This document shows positions 15,891 through 25,212 of a stretch of DNA of 39,747 nucleotides, piece after piece. Position 1 is the stretch's first letter, and every line of letters starts with the position of its first letter. The translations under genes and the position numbers were made by a program. The DNA comes from Hyphomicrobiales bacterium (GTDB lineage: Bacteria > Pseudomonadota > Alphaproteobacteria > Rhizobiales > CAJQND01): NCBI GenBank assembly GCA_028285595.1, contig JANQOW010000114.1, forward strand, positions 1 to 39,747. Reading direction: 5' to 3'. The notes under the pieces are model-generated. The model saw nothing but the letters and a program-made list of their open reading frames with translations, did no database searches and was not told where the DNA came from.

Positions 15891-16514
15891 ATGAACGAAC
15901 AGACGAAAGCGAATGCCTTGGACGCCTTGCGCGAGCTGGCTGAACACATTTCAGCCGAGCTTGAGAGCGAGCTGGTGTCCAGTGAGATCGCCTATGGCGA
16001 GTTGAACCTGGTTGTGGTGGCAGACCAGATCCTGAAAGTATTGAAATTCTTGCGGGACGATCCGACGTGCCGCTTCGTGGTGCCGATTGATATCACCGGG
16101 GTCGACTATCCGGGCCGTGAGAAGCGGTTCGATGTGGTGTATCACTTGCTCAGCCCCTACCAGAACCAACGTATCCGTGTGAAACTCGAAACCGATGAGG
16201 ACACGCCCGTGCCTTCGGCGATTTCCCTGTTTCCCATGGCGGATTGGTTTGAACGGGAGGCCTATGACCTTTACGGCATCCTGTTCTCCGGTCATCCTGA
16301 CCTTCGTCGCATTCTGACCGATTACGGTTTTGACGGCCATCCCTTGCGCAAGGACTTCCCCACCACCGGCTACAAGGAAGTGCGCTATGATGATGAGCAG
16401 AAGCGCGTGGTGTATGAGCCCGTGAAGCTGGTGCAGGAATTCCGGTCATTCGACTATTTGAGCCCCTGGGAAGGCACGGAGTATGTGTTGCCCGGTGATG
16501 AGAAGGCAAACTGA
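15891..16514 (+). CDS. nuoC: NADH-quinone oxidoreductase subunit C
   Basis: A 207-residue peripheral-arm subunit (30 kDa, NDUFS3). The family segments are [20 protein letters not shown], the [20 protein letters not shown] motif (positions about 105-125), and [23 protein letters not shown]. The C-terminus has [13 protein letters not shown]. It is separate from nuoD here, unlike the fused NuoCD of E. coli. It begins 18 bases after nuoB and ends 2 bases before nuoD. It binds no cofactor and supports the quinone-reducing module. Confidence 0.96.
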   Translation: MNEQTKANALDALRELAEHISAELESELVSSEIAYGELNLVVVADQILKVLKFLRDDPTCRFVVPIDITGVDYPGREKRFDVVYHLLSPYQNQRIRVKLETDEDTPVPSAISLFPMADWFEREAYDLYGILFSGHPDLRRILTDYGFDGHPLRKDFPTTGYKEVRYDDEQKRVVYEPVKLVQEFRSFDYLSPWEGTEYVLPGDEKAN

Positions 16515-16516
16515 GT

Positions 16517-17707
16517 ATGGCCGAATCTGAACTCCGCAACTTTAACATTAACTTTGGGCCGCAACACCCTGCTGCCCATGGAGTTTTGCGCCTCGTTCTT
16601 GAATTGGACGGTGAGGTGGTTGAACGGGTCGATCCGCATATTGGTCTGCTCCACCGGGGCACCGAAAAGCTGATCGAAACCAAGACGTATCTGCAAGCGG
16701 TGCCTTATTTCGACCGTCTGGACTATGTGGCGCCCATGAACCAGGAGCATGCGTTCGCTCTTGCCACGGAAAAGCTGCTTGGAATTGAAGTCCCCATGCG
16801 GGGCCAGCTGATCAGGGTGCTGTACTCTGAGATCGGCCGGTTGCTCTCGCACCTTTTGAACATCACCACCCAGGCTCTGGATGTGGGGGCACTGACGCCG
16901 CCGTTGTGGGGCTTTGAAGAGCGCGAGAAGCTCATGGTGTTTTATGAGCGCGCGTCCGGGTCACGCATGCATGCCGCCTATGTGCGCCCCGGCGGTGTTC
17001 ATCAGGACCTGCCGCAGCAGCTGATTGATGATATCGGCGTGTTCTGTGATGAGCATCCCAAGGTGCTGGACGATATTGAAGGCCTGCTCACCGGCAACCG
17101 CATCTTCAAGCAGCGCAACGTGGATATTGGCGTGGTGTCGCTTGATGAGTGCTTTGCCTGGGGCTTCTCCGGCGTCATGGTGCGCGGCTCAGGCGCGGCC
17201 TGGGATCTGCGCAAATCGCAACCCTACGAATGTTACGAGGATCTGGAGTTCGACATTCCCGTGGGCAAGAACGGGGATTGTTACGATCGCTATCTGATCC
17301 GCGTGGAGGAGATGCGCCAGTCCGTAAAGATCATGCAGCAATGTATTGAAAAGCTGAATTCGCCGGAAGGCCAGGGGCCGGTGGCCTCCACCGATGGCAA
17401 GATCGTGCCGCCGAAGCGCCCTGAGATGAAGAAATCCATGGAAGCGCTGATCCACCACTTCAAGCTCTATACGGAAGGCTATCACGTGCCGGCTGGAGAG
17501 GTTTATGCGGCCGTTGAAGCGCCGAAAGGCGAGTTTGGTGTCTATTTGGTGTCGGACGGATCGAACAAGCCCTACCGCTGCAAGATTCGCGCACCTGGAT
17601 TTGCGCATCTTCAGGCCATGGACTTCATGTGCCGGGGGCATATGCTCGCAGACGTCTCAGCGGTTCTGGGGTCTCTGGACATTGTGTTCGGGGAGGTGGA
17701 TCGATGA
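16517..17707 (+). CDS. nuoD: NADH-quinone oxidoreductase subunit D
   Basis: A 396-residue subunit (49 kDa, NDUFS2) that forms most of the quinone-binding pocket together with NuoB. The N-terminal motif [19 protein letters not shown] contains the His that contacts the quinone headgroup. The segment [15 protein letters not shown] and the C-terminal DIVFGEVDR are further markers. The hydrogenase-like nickel ligands are absent, as in all complex I enzymes. It overlaps nuoE by 4 bases (ATGA), which couples their translation. Confidence 0.97.
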   Translation: MAESELRNFNINFGPQHPAAHGVLRLVLELDGEVVERVDPHIGLLHRGTEKLIETKTYLQAVPYFDRLDYVAPMNQEHAFALATEKLLGIEVPMRGQLIRVLYSEIGRLLSHLLNITTQALDVGALTPPLWGFEEREKLMVFYERASGSRMHAAYVRPGGVHQDLPQQLIDDIGVFCDEHPKVLDDIEGLLTGNRIFKQRNVDIGVVSLDECFAWGFSGVMVRGSGAAWDLRKSQPYECYEDLEFDIPVGKNGDCYDRYLIRVEEMRQSVKIMQQCIEKLNSPEGQGPVASTDGKIVPPKRPEMKKSMEALIHHFKLYTEGYHVPAGEVYAAVEAPKGEFGVYLVSDGSNKPYRCKIRAPGFAHLQAMDFMCRGHMLADVSAVLGSLDIVFGEVDR

Positions 17708-18696
17708 GCGTGCGTCGTCTTGCTGAAGCTCAACCGGAGAGCTTTTCGCCCAATCGGGAAACCACGGCGTTTGCCAAGGCCGCGGTGAAGAAGTATCCCA
17801 CGGGAAAACAAGCCTCTGCGGTCATCCCACTTTTGTGGCGTGTGCAGGAGCAAAATGCCGGATGGGTTTCTGAGCCCGCCATTCGGTGGACTGCTGAGTT
17901 TCTCGACATGCCCTATATCCGCGTGTACGAGATCGCCACATTCTACACCATGTTCAATCTGCAGCCTGTGGGAACGTTTCACGTCCAGCTCTGCGGCACC
18001 ACACCGTGCATGCTGCGGGGCTCGGAAGATCTCAAAACCGTTTGCCGCAAGGTCATTGGCGACCAAATGAAGGTGACCTCAGATGGCAAGCTCTCCTGGG
18101 TGGAGGTGGAGTGCCTTGGTGCCTGCACGAACGCGCCCATGGTGCAGATCAACAAAGACTATTACGAGGATCTGACACCGGAAATCCTTGAGCGGATCCT
18201 GTCGGACCTGCGAGAGGGCAAAGAGGTTAAGCCGGGCCCGCAAAACAGTCGCCATCGCTCAGAACCCTTAGGCGGTGCGCTCACATTGCTTGGAGATGTC
18301 TCGGCCAAGCGGGCGAAGCCGAAAGCTGCTGCCAAGGCCAAAGCCGCGCCCAAGGCGAAATCCGCCACCCCGAGCAAGGCCAAAGCAACGCCGGCACCGG
18401 CCAAATCCGCATCGCCCGCCAAACCCAAGAAGCCCAGAGGCGTGAAAGCGCCGAAACAGCCAGACGATCTGAAGCTCATTTCCGGGGTAGGGCCGAAGCT
18501 GGAAGGCACGCTGAACGAGCTGGGGATCTACAAGTACGCGCAGATTGCAAAATGGTCCAAAGGCGAGATCGACTGGGTTGACGATTATCTCAGCTTTAAA
18601 GGTCGCATTGAGCGCGATGACTGGATTAAACAAGCTGGCGCTCTGGCGAAGGGCGTCGATGAATATGTCCGTGTGTTCGGCAAGAAACCGAAGTAG
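17704..18696 (+). CDS. nuoE: NADH-quinone oxidoreductase subunit E with C-terminal linker and helix-hairpin-helix-like domain
   Basis: A 330-residue NuoE, about twice the size of the enterobacterial one. Residues 1-175 are the thioredoxin-like 24 kDa domain with the 2Fe-2S cluster N1a, bound by Cys97, Cys102, Cys137 and Cys141. Residues 200-253 are a low-complexity Lys/Ala/Pro linker. Residues 254-330 hold a domain with a [20 protein letters not shown] segment that looks like a helix-hairpin-helix (DUF4332-like) fold, followed by [14 protein letters not shown]. Such extensions are known in NuoE of Hyphomicrobiales, and a similar domain is attached to ribosomal protein L21 in that group. Its role is not established. 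The gene is in frame and intact, 6 bases before nuoF. Confidence 0.95.
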   Translation: MSVRRLAEAQPESFSPNRETTAFAKAAVKKYPTGKQASAVIPLLWRVQEQNAGWVSEPAIRWTAEFLDMPYIRVYEIATFYTMFNLQPVGTFHVQLCGTTPCMLRGSEDLKTVCRKVIGDQMKVTSDGKLSWVEVECLGACTNAPMVQINKDYYEDLTPEILERILSDLREGKEVKPGPQNSRHRSEPLGGALTLLGDVSAKRAKPKAAAKAKAAPKAKSATPSKAKATPAPAKSASPAKPKKPRGVKAPKQPDDLKLISGVGPKLEGTLNELGIYKYAQIAKWSKGEIDWVDDYLSFKGRIERDDWIKQAGALAKGVDEYVRVFGKKPK

Positions 18697-18702
18697 GTGA
18701 GC

Positions 18703-20010
18703 ATGCTCCAAGATAAAGACCGCATCTTCACAAACCTGTACGGCTTCAAATCGCCGGGCCTTCGTGCTGCCAAAATGCGCGGGGCTTGGGACAATACCAA
18801 GCAGCTGATTGAGCTTGGCCGGGACGGTATCATCGATCAGGTGAAGGCTTCGGGCCTCAGAGGACGCGGTGGCGCAGGCTTTCCCACCGGCCTGAAATGG
18901 TCCTTTATGCCGAAAGAATCCGACGGGCGGCCGCACTATCTCATCGTCAATGCCGATGAATCAGAGCCGGGCACCTGCAAAGACCGGGAGATCATGCGCC
19001 ATGATCCACATCTGCTGGTGGAGGGGTGCCTGATCGCCGGCTTCGCCATGGGTGCGAACACGGGCTACATCTATATCCGCGGTGAGTTCATCCGCGAGCG
19101 TGAGGCGCTGCAGGCTGCGGTCGATGAGGCATACGAAGCCAAATTAATCGGGAAAAACAACAAGAACGGCTGGGACTTTGATCTATACGTTCACCATGGT
19201 GCCGGCGCTTATATTTGCGGTGAAGAAACCGCTTTGCTGGAAAGCCTGGAGGGCAAAAAGGGTCAACCGCGCTTGAAGCCGCCGTTCCCGGCCAATGTGG
19301 GCCTGTATGGCGCGCCGAGCACGGTGAACAATGTGGAGAGTATTGCCGTTGTGCCCACAATTCTGCGCCGCGGCGCGGACTGGTTTGCCGGCCTGGGACG
19401 GCCCAACAACACGGGCACCAAGCTGTTCTGCATTTCAGGCCATGTGGAAACGCCCTGCAACGTGGAAGAGGAAATGGGCATTCCGTTCCGCGAGCTGATC
19501 GAGAAGCATGCCGGCGGTGTTCGCGGTGGATGGGACAATTTGAAAGCGGTTATTCCGGGTGGTTCCTCGGTGCCGTGTTTGCCCGCGACCATGTGCAAGG
19601 ACCTGCCCATGGACTTCGACACGTTGCGGGATCTGAAGTCCGGATTGGGGACGGCGGCGGTCATCGTCATGGACCAGTCAACGGATATGATCCGGGCCAT
19701 TGCGCGGCTGGCCTATTTCTACAAACACGAATCCTGCGGTCAGTGCACCCCGTGCCGGGAAGGCACCGGCTGGATGTGGCGCGTGCTGGAGCGGATGGCC
19801 GTTGGCCAGGCTGAAAAGCGCGAGATCGATATGTTGCTGGATGTGTCCTATCAGATTGAAGGCCACACCATTTGCGCGCTGGGCGATGCCGCAGCGTGGC
19901 CCGTGCAAGGCTTGATCCGTCATTTCCGTCACGAGATTGAAGAGCGCATTGATCAATACAGCGCCAATCCCAATCCTGATGGGTCGATGGCCCTGCAGGC
20001 GGCAGAGTAG
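18703..20010 (+). CDS. nuoF: NADH-quinone oxidoreductase subunit F
   Basis: A 435-residue subunit (51 kDa, NDUFV1) that oxidises NADH with FMN and passes electrons to cluster N3. The glycine-rich NADH loop is in [15 protein letters not shown]. The FMN site lies around [18 protein letters not shown]. The N3 cysteines are in [12 protein letters not shown] near residue 345, plus one in [10 protein letters not shown] about 40 residues later. The ATG at 18703 is preferred, since it starts the usual [14 protein letters not shown]; a GTG at 18697 is possible. It lies 9 bases before nuoG. Confidence 0.97.
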   Translation: MLQDKDRIFTNLYGFKSPGLRAAKMRGAWDNTKQLIELGRDGIIDQVKASGLRGRGGAGFPTGLKWSFMPKESDGRPHYLIVNADESEPGTCKDREIMRHDPHLLVEGCLIAGFAMGANTGYIYIRGEFIREREALQAAVDEAYEAKLIGKNNKNGWDFDLYVHHGAGAYICGEETALLESLEGKKGQPRLKPPFPANVGLYGAPSTVNNVESIAVVPTILRRGADWFAGLGRPNNTGTKLFCISGHVETPCNVEEEMGIPFRELIEKHAGGVRGGWDNLKAVIPGGSSVPCLPATMCKDLPMDFDTLRDLKSGLGTAAVIVMDQSTDMIRAIARLAYFYKHESCGQCTPCREGTGWMWRVLERMAVGQAEKREIDMLLDVSYQIEGHTICALGDAAAWPVQGLIRHFRHEIEERIDQYSANPNPDGSMALQAAE

Positions 20011-20019
20011 GGGCGGCTT

Positions 20020-22134
20020 ATGAGCGATATGCGCACAGTGAAGATCGATGGGGTGGAGTTGGAAGTTCCCGCCCATTACACCATCCTGCAGGCATGTGAG
20101 GAAGCTGGCGCGGAGGTGCCCAGGTTCTGCTACCACGAGCGCTTGTCGATTGCCGGCAACTGCCGCATGTGCCTGGTTGAGGTGAAAGGCGGACCGCCCA
20201 AGCCGCAAGCCTCATGTGCGTTGGGTGTGGGCGACCTGCGCCCCGGGCCTGAAGGGCAGCCTCCGGAAATCTTCACCAAGACGCCCATGGTCAAGAAGGC
20301 CCGCGAAGGGGTGATGGAGTTCTTGCTGATCAACCACCCGTTGGACTGTCCGATTTGCGACCAAGGCGGGGAATGCGATCTGCAAGACCAGGCCATGGCC
20401 TACGGGATCGACAAGAACCGTTTCGCGGAAAACAAGCGCGCGGTTGAGGACAAATATATCGGCCCCTTGGTCAAGACCATCATGACCCGGTGCATTCACT
20501 GCACCAGATGTGTGCGGTTCTCCACGGAAGTGGGCGGTGTTGAGGATCTTGGCCTTGCCGGACGCGGTGAGGATGCGGAGATCACCACCTATCTTGAAAA
20601 CGCCATGACGTCTGAACTGCAGGGCAATGTGATTGACCTGTGCCCGGTGGGCGCCCTGACCTCGCGGCCTTATGCGTTCCAGGCACGGCCCTGGGAATTG
20701 CGCAAGACAGAGAGCATCGATGTGATGGATGCGCTGGGTTCGGCGATCCGCGTGGATGCGCGCGACCGCGAAGTGATGCGCATCATGCCGCGCCTGAATG
20801 AAGAGGTGAACGAGGAGTGGATCTCCGACAAGACCCGCTTTATTTGGGACGGGCTTCGCACCCAGCGGCTGGACCGGCCCTATGTGCGCAAGAACGGCAA
20901 GCTGGAGCCGGCCACCTGGGATGAGGCATTTGCAGCGATCGCCGAAAAGATCAAGGCGACCACGCCGGACCGGATCGGCGCAATTGCCGGTGACCTGTGC
21001 GCGGCTGAGGAACTTTACGCATTCAAGGACCTGATGAGCGCGCTTGGTGTCACCAATGTGGACTGCCGCCAGGACGGAACGCCGTTAGGCGAAAAGGGCA
21101 ACCGCGCAGGATACCTCTTCAACCCTGGCATTGCCGGGATCAACGAAGCGGACGCGATCCTGATCGTTGGCTCAAACCCGCGCTTGGAGGCACCGGTCTT
21201 GAATGCCCGGATCCGGCAGCACTGGCGCAACAATGCGGTGCAGATCGGTCTGATCGGGGAAGTTGCTGACCTGACATACGATTATGAGCATCTGGGCGCG
21301 GGGCCGGAGAGCCTCACAGAGCTGGTCGAGGGCAAATCCAAGTTCCACGCGCTGCTAGCCAAGGCAGAGCGGCCGCTCATCCTGATCGGCCAGGGCGCCA
21401 TTGCCCGTGGCGATGGCTTGTCGGTGCTCGGCCATCTGGCCAAGCTGGCCGCTGACGTGGGCGCAACCGGTGGGGATAGCGGCTGGAACGGCTTTGCGGT
21501 GTTGCACACCGCAGCAGCGCGGGTCGCCGGGCTCGACCTGTGCGTCTTGCCGGGCGGCGAGGATGCCCTGGGCACACGCGGCATGCTGAGTGCCGCAGGC
21601 AAAGGCGAGCTGGACGTGGTTTACCTGCTGGGCGCCGATGAGTTGCGCATGAAATCTCTCGGTGAGGCCTTTGTGATCTATCAAGGCAGCCACGGGGACG
21701 CGGGAGCGCACCGGGCCGATGTGATTTTGCCCGGCGCGGCCTACACGGAGAAGTCCGGAACCTATGTGAACACCGAAGGCCGCGCGCAAATGACCACCCG
21801 TGCGGTGTTCCCGCCGGGGGACGCACGCGAGGACTGGACCATTTTGCGTGCTCTCTCGGACGCGCTGGGGCACACGCTGAGCTACAACTCCGTTGATCAG
21901 CTCCGCGCCGCAATGTACGAGGCCGCGCCGCATTTGGCTGCGATCGATCAGCGCGAGGCGGGCGCTGCCGGCGATTTGGAGGAGTTGGCCAATGCTGCCG
22001 GTCGGATGAATTCTTCGGCGTTCTCCAGCACGATCAGCGATTTCTATTTGACCAATCCGATCGCGCGGGCCTCTGCCGTCATGGCCGAGTGCTCAGCACT
22101 GAGGCGCGGACGGAAACTGGATGCAGCGGAGTAG
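20020..22134 (+). CDS. nuoG: NADH-quinone oxidoreductase subunit G
   Basis: A 704-residue subunit (75 kDa, NDUFS1) carrying three iron-sulfur clusters. The N1b 2Fe-2S ligands are in [17 protein letters not shown] and QASCALG. The N5 ligands, one His and three Cys, are in [19 protein letters not shown]. The N4 ligands are in [10 protein letters not shown] with a fourth in [10 protein letters not shown]. The extra CxxC set that binds cluster N7 in E. coli is not present after residue 220, as in mitochondria. The rest is the inactive molybdopterin-oxidoreductase-like domain. The length matches alphaproteobacterial NuoG of about 690-705 residues. It lies 9 bases before nuoH. Confidence 0.96.
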   Translation: MSDMRTVKIDGVELEVPAHYTILQACEEAGAEVPRFCYHERLSIAGNCRMCLVEVKGGPPKPQASCALGVGDLRPGPEGQPPEIFTKTPMVKKAREGVMEFLLINHPLDCPICDQGGECDLQDQAMAYGIDKNRFAENKRAVEDKYIGPLVKTIMTRCIHCTRCVRFSTEVGGVEDLGLAGRGEDAEITTYLENAMTSELQGNVIDLCPVGALTSRPYAFQARPWELRKTESIDVMDALGSAIRVDARDREVMRIMPRLNEEVNEEWISDKTRFIWDGLRTQRLDRPYVRKNGKLEPATWDEAFAAIAEKIKATTPDRIGAIAGDLCAAEELYAFKDLMSALGVTNVDCRQDGTPLGEKGNRAGYLFNPGIAGINEADAILIVGSNPRLEAPVLNARIRQHWRNNAVQIGLIGEVADLTYDYEHLGAGPESLTELVEGKSKFHALLAKAERPLILIGQGAIARGDGLSVLGHLAKLAADVGATGGDSGWNGFAVLHTAAARVAGLDLCVLPGGEDALGTRGMLSAAGKGELDVVYLLGADELRMKSLGEAFVIYQGSHGDAGAHRADVILPGAAYTEKSGTYVNTEGRAQMTTRAVFPPGDAREDWTILRALSDALGHTLSYNSVDQLRAAMYEAAPHLAAIDQREAGAAGDLEELANAAGRMNSSAFSSTISDFYLTNPIARASAVMAECSALRRGRKLDAAE

Positions 22135-22143
22135 GGACGCGCT

Positions 22144-23190
22144 ATGTACGAAGCTGCCATAACAGTTGCCATCATCGTCGCCCAAAGTGTGGCGCTTTTG
22201 GTTTCGCTGCTGATCATCATCGCCTATCTGCTTCTGGCCGACCGGAAGATCTGGGCGGCCGTGCAGATGCGCCGGGGCCCCAACGTGGTGGGCCCGTTCG
22301 GTTTGCTCCAGTCTTTTGCAGACCTCTTGAAGTTCGTGTTGAAAGAGGTGGTGATCCCGGACGGCGCCAATAAGGGCGTGTTCCTGCTCGCACCACTGGT
22401 CACCTGCGTTCTTGCCCTGGCCGGCTGGGCGGTGATCCCGGTCGCCGAAAACTGGGTCATTGCCGACATCAACGTGGGCATCCTCTACATTTTTGCCATC
22501 TCCTCGCTCGGCGTTTACGGCGTGATCATGGGGGGCTGGGCCTCCAACTCCAAGTACCCCTTCCTGGGGGCGCTCCGGTCTGCGGCCCAGATGGTGTCCT
22601 ATGAGGTCTCCATCGGCTTTGTCATCATCACCGTCCTGTTGTGCGCGGGCACGTTGAACCTCTCCGGCATCGTGATGACGCAGAAGACCGGGCTGGCGGA
22701 CATGATCGGCTTGCCGTGGCTCACCTTCCTCAACTGGTACTGGTTGCCGTTGTTGCCCATGTTCGTGGTGTTTTTCGTCTCTGCATTGGCGGAAACCAAC
22801 CGGCCGCCCTTCGATCTGCCTGAAGCAGAATCTGAATTGGTCGCAGGCTTCATGGTGGAGTATTCGTCCACGCCTTATCTCATGTTCATGCTGGGCGAGT
22901 ACGTGTCCATCACAGCGATGTGCGCCATGACGGTTATCCTGTTCATGGGCGGGTGGCTGCCGCCGCTCGATATTGCGCCGTTCACCTGGGTTCCGGGCAT
23001 CTTCTGGTTCCTTGGAAAGCTTTGCCTGGTGTTCTTCATGTTCGCCATGGTGAAAGCCATCGTGCCGCGATACCGCTATGACCAGCTGATGCGCCTGGGT
23101 TGGAAAGTGTTCTTGCCGTTGTCGCTGTTCTATGTGGCCGCGGTGGCGGGCTTCCTTGTTGCATTCGATTTGGCGCCGGGAGGATCGTAA
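22144..23190 (+). CDS. nuoH: NADH-quinone oxidoreductase subunit H
   Basis: A 348-residue membrane subunit (ND1) with about eight helices. It forms the membrane side of the quinone chamber and links the peripheral and membrane arms. Family segments are [20 protein letters not shown] with LKFVLKE in the first loop, and the acidic loop [20 protein letters not shown], followed by GFMVEYSS. The C-terminal third has [20 protein letters not shown]. It is followed, 4 bases later, by a small membrane gene instead of nuoI. Confidence 0.97.
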   Translation: MYEAAITVAIIVAQSVALLVSLLIIIAYLLLADRKIWAAVQMRRGPNVVGPFGLLQSFADLLKFVLKEVVIPDGANKGVFLLAPLVTCVLALAGWAVIPVAENWVIADINVGILYIFAISSLGVYGVIMGGWASNSKYPFLGALRSAAQMVSYEVSIGFVIITVLLCAGTLNLSGIVMTQKTGLADMIGLPWLTFLNWYWLPLLPMFVVFFVSALAETNRPPFDLPEAESELVAGFMVEYSSTPYLMFMLGEYVSITAMCAMTVILFMGGWLPPLDIAPFTWVPGIFWFLGKLCLVFFMFAMVKAIVPRYRYDQLMRLGWKVFLPLSLFYVAAVAGFLVAFDLAPGGS

Positions 23191-23194
23191 GTGA

Positions 23195-23455
23195 ATGCCT
23201 TCCATGCTCCAGATCAACGCGCTGAGTATTCTCGGTATCTTCGCCGGTCTGCTGGTGGGGCTGGCCGGGGTGGCGTGCATTTCCAAGTTCGCCTATCCGA
23301 GCTTGCGGCACCGTCACGAAGAAGCCAAAGCAAACGGCATGAAAGCGGCCAAGCCCAGCACGGTTCTCGCGCTGGCGAAACTGGTGGCGTTTTTCGTCCT
23401 GCCGGCCCTTGGGCTCGTGGTGGCGAACATACTGTCCGGCGCAGGATCGAGCTGA
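23195..23455 (+). CDS. Small two-helix membrane protein within the nuo operon (unknown function, copy 1)
   Basis: An 86-residue protein with predicted membrane helices at about residues 10-30 (SILGIFAGLLVGLAGVAC) and 57-80 (LVAFFVLPALGLVVANIL). They are joined by a basic, His/Arg/Lys-rich loop (SLRHRHEEAKANGMK), which the positive-inside rule places in the cytoplasm. It begins 4 bases after nuoH, with GGAGG 11 bases before the ATG; an ATG three codons later could also be used. The protein aligns without gaps, shifted by one residue, to the next gene's product, sharing Ser11, Gly14, Gly22-Leu23, Phe66, Pro70, Gly73-Leu74, Asn78 and Gly82. I recognise no family. Position and packing suggest a complex I accessory or assembly role, which is inference. 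Confidence 0.72.
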   Translation: MPSMLQINALSILGIFAGLLVGLAGVACISKFAYPSLRHRHEEAKANGMKAAKPSTVLALAKLVAFFVLPALGLVVANILSGAGSS

Positions 23456-23467
23456 GGATGGCTGGCG

Positions 23468-23728
23468 ATGAACCTGTTCGGATTGGAACTGACCCAGTTC
23501 AGCTTGATGGGAGCGGCCATCATGCTGGCGATCGGTTTGGTAGATTACCTGGTGGTGAGTTGGGCGTTGAAACAAGGCGAGAAGCAAGCTCTCAGAGAGG
23601 GCACGGTGTCAGACGAGAAAACGGCGACGTACGAACGGGTGCGCCGCGTTCTGGCAATTGCATGCTTCATCGTTTTCCCGCTGATCGGATTGCTTGCGGG
23701 CAATTTCGTTCTGGGATCCATTTTTTGA
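23468..23728 (+). CDS. Small two-helix membrane protein within the nuo operon (unknown function, copy 2)
   Basis: An 86-residue protein of the same length and design as its upstream neighbour. Helix one is about residues 12-33 (SLMGAAIMLAIGLVDYLVV) and helix two about 60-83 (VLAIACFIVFPLIGLLAGNF). A charged cytoplasmic loop (KQGEKQALREGTVSDEK) lies between them. It carries the shared F-x-V-x-P-x-x-G-L-x3-N-x3-G pattern in the second helix. It starts 12 bases after the upstream gene's stop, with GAGGA about 9 bases before the ATG, and ends 24 bases before nuoI. The pair looks like an old tandem duplication kept in the operon. No known family is recognised. A role with NuoH or the membrane arm is possible but unproven. 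Confidence 0.72.
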   Translation: MNLFGLELTQFSLMGAAIMLAIGLVDYLVVSWALKQGEKQALREGTVSDEKTATYERVRRVLAIACFIVFPLIGLLAGNFVLGSIF

Positions 23729-23752
23729 CGGCCGGTTAAGGAGGAAGAGAAA

Positions 23753-24241
23753 ATGCTCGTCCGCAATGCGGCTCAATCGATGTTTCTGTCCGAGTTCGTC
23801 TCGGCGTTCTTCCTTGCGATGCGCTATTTCTTTGCGCCTAAAGCCACGGTGAACTACCCCTTTGAGAAGGGACCTATAAGCCCGAGGTTCCGCGGCGAAC
23901 ATGCGCTGAGGCGCTATCCCAACGGGGAAGAGCGGTGCATTGCGTGCAAGCTTTGTGAGGCGATCTGCCCGGCCCAGGCGATCACCATCGAAGCAGGCCC
24001 GCGCCGCAACGACGGCACGCGCCGAACCACGCGCTACGATATTGACATGACCAAGTGCATTTACTGCGGCTTCTGCCAAGAAGCCTGCCCGGTGGATGCG
24101 ATTGTTGAGGGGCCAAACTTTGAATTCGCAACCGAGACCCGTGAAGAGCTCTTGTTCGATAAGGACAAACTGCTGGCGAACGGCGATCGTTGGGAGCGCG
24201 AGATCGCGCAAAACATGAAGCTCGACGCGCCGTACCGGTAA
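23753..24241 (+). CDS. nuoI: NADH-quinone oxidoreductase subunit I
   Basis: A 162-residue ferredoxin-like subunit (TYKY, NDUFS8) with two 4Fe-4S clusters, N6a and N6b. The motifs are [16 protein letters not shown] and [16 protein letters not shown], each with the classical CxxCxxCxxxCP spacing. The N-terminal region ([18 protein letters not shown]) is the amphipathic anchor to the membrane, followed by [32 protein letters not shown] upstream is one of the strongest ribosome-binding sites in the operon. The length is typical. Confidence 0.97.
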   Translation: MLVRNAAQSMFLSEFVSAFFLAMRYFFAPKATVNYPFEKGPISPRFRGEHALRRYPNGEERCIACKLCEAICPAQAITIEAGPRRNDGTRRTTRYDIDMTKCIYCGFCQEACPVDAIVEGPNFEFATETREELLFDKDKLLANGDRWEREIAQNMKLDAPYR

Positions 24242-24278
24242 CCGGCAGACGAGGGGCGAGGGGCAAAGGACGAGAGCA

Positions 24279-24896
24279 ATGGCAATTGCCGGACTGTTTT
24301 TCTACCTGTTTTCAGCCATCACCGTGGCGGCTGCCTTTATGGTGATTGCATCACGCAATCCCGTGCACTCGGTGTTGTTTCTAATCCTGGCGTTCTTCAA
24401 CTCCGCCGGGCTGTTCATTCTCATGGGCGCCGAGTTCCTGGCGATGATCCTGGTGGTGGTTTATGTGGGCGCCGTGGCGGTGCTGTTCCTGTTTGTGGTG
24501 ATGATGCTGGACATCGACTTCACCGAGCTGCGCCAAGGCATGCTGCAATACTTGCCGGTGGGCGGGATCATCGGTCTCATCTTGCTGGTGGAGCTGATCT
24601 TTGTTCTGGGATCATGGGCGCTATCGCCGGAGGCTGTCGCCACAATTGCCGACAAGGCCCCGGAGATGGCCAATGTGACCAACACGGAGGCGATCGGCCG
24701 AATTCTCTACACCAAGTATGTCTACCTGTTCCAAGCTGCCGGCATCGTGCTGCTGATTGCCATGGTCGGGGCGATCGTGCTGACCCTTCGCCACAAGGAA
24801 GGTGTCAAGCGTCAGAGCATTCCGCAGCAGGTTGCGCGCACGCCGGCCACGGCCATAGAGGTCCGTAAAGTCAAGTCAGGGGAGGGGCTGTCCTAA
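24279..24896 (+). CDS. nuoJ: NADH-quinone oxidoreductase subunit J
   Basis: A 205-residue membrane subunit (ND6) with about five helices. The key third-helix segment [27 protein letters not shown] contains the region that carries the pi-bulge linked to proton coupling. The first helices read [34 protein letters not shown]. The C-terminal tail of about 35 residues is basic and polar. The ATG at 24279 follows AAAGGACGAGAG. Its stop overlaps the nuoK start by one base (TAATG). Confidence 0.96.
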   Translation: MAIAGLFFYLFSAITVAAAFMVIASRNPVHSVLFLILAFFNSAGLFILMGAEFLAMILVVVYVGAVAVLFLFVVMMLDIDFTELRQGMLQYLPVGGIIGLILLVELIFVLGSWALSPEAVATIADKAPEMANVTNTEAIGRILYTKYVYLFQAAGIVLLIAMVGAIVLTLRHKEGVKRQSIPQQVARTPATAIEVRKVKSGEGLS

Positions 24897-25204
24897 TGGA
24901 AGTGGGCTTGTCACACTATCTGACGGTTGCCGCGATCATCTTTTCGATCGGCATTTTCGGCATCTTTTTGAACCGCAAGAACGTGATCATCATTCTCATG
25001 TCTATTGAGTTGATGCTGCTTGCGGTAAACATCAATCTCGTGGCGTTCTCCACCCACCTTGGCGATCTGATGGGTCAGGTGTTTGCGCTGCTTGTGCTTA
25101 CGGTGGCCGCCGGCGAGGCCGCAATCGGGCTCGCCATTCTGGTGGCGTATCACCGCAACCGCGGCTCCATTGCGGTTGAAGACATCAACATGATGAAGGG
25201 CTGA
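24896..25204 (+). CDS. nuoK: NADH-quinone oxidoreductase subunit K
   Basis: A 102-residue, three-helix subunit (ND4L). It carries the membrane-embedded Glu residues of the proton path in [21 protein letters not shown] and in [19 protein letters not shown]. The length is exactly usual for the family. Translation is likely coupled to nuoJ through the one-base overlap of stop and start codons. Confidence 0.97.
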   Translation: MEVGLSHYLTVAAIIFSIGIFGIFLNRKNVIIILMSIELMLLAVNINLVAFSTHLGDLMGQVFALLVLTVAAGEAAIGLAILVAYHRNRGSIAVEDINMMKG

Positions 25205-25212
25205 GCGGGCGC

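Noticed and set aside
22093..23286. Open frame of 397 codons on the minus strand opposite nuoH
   Set aside because: Same pattern: His/Gln/Arg/Asp-rich translation, no ribosome-binding site, fully opposite nuoH and its borders.
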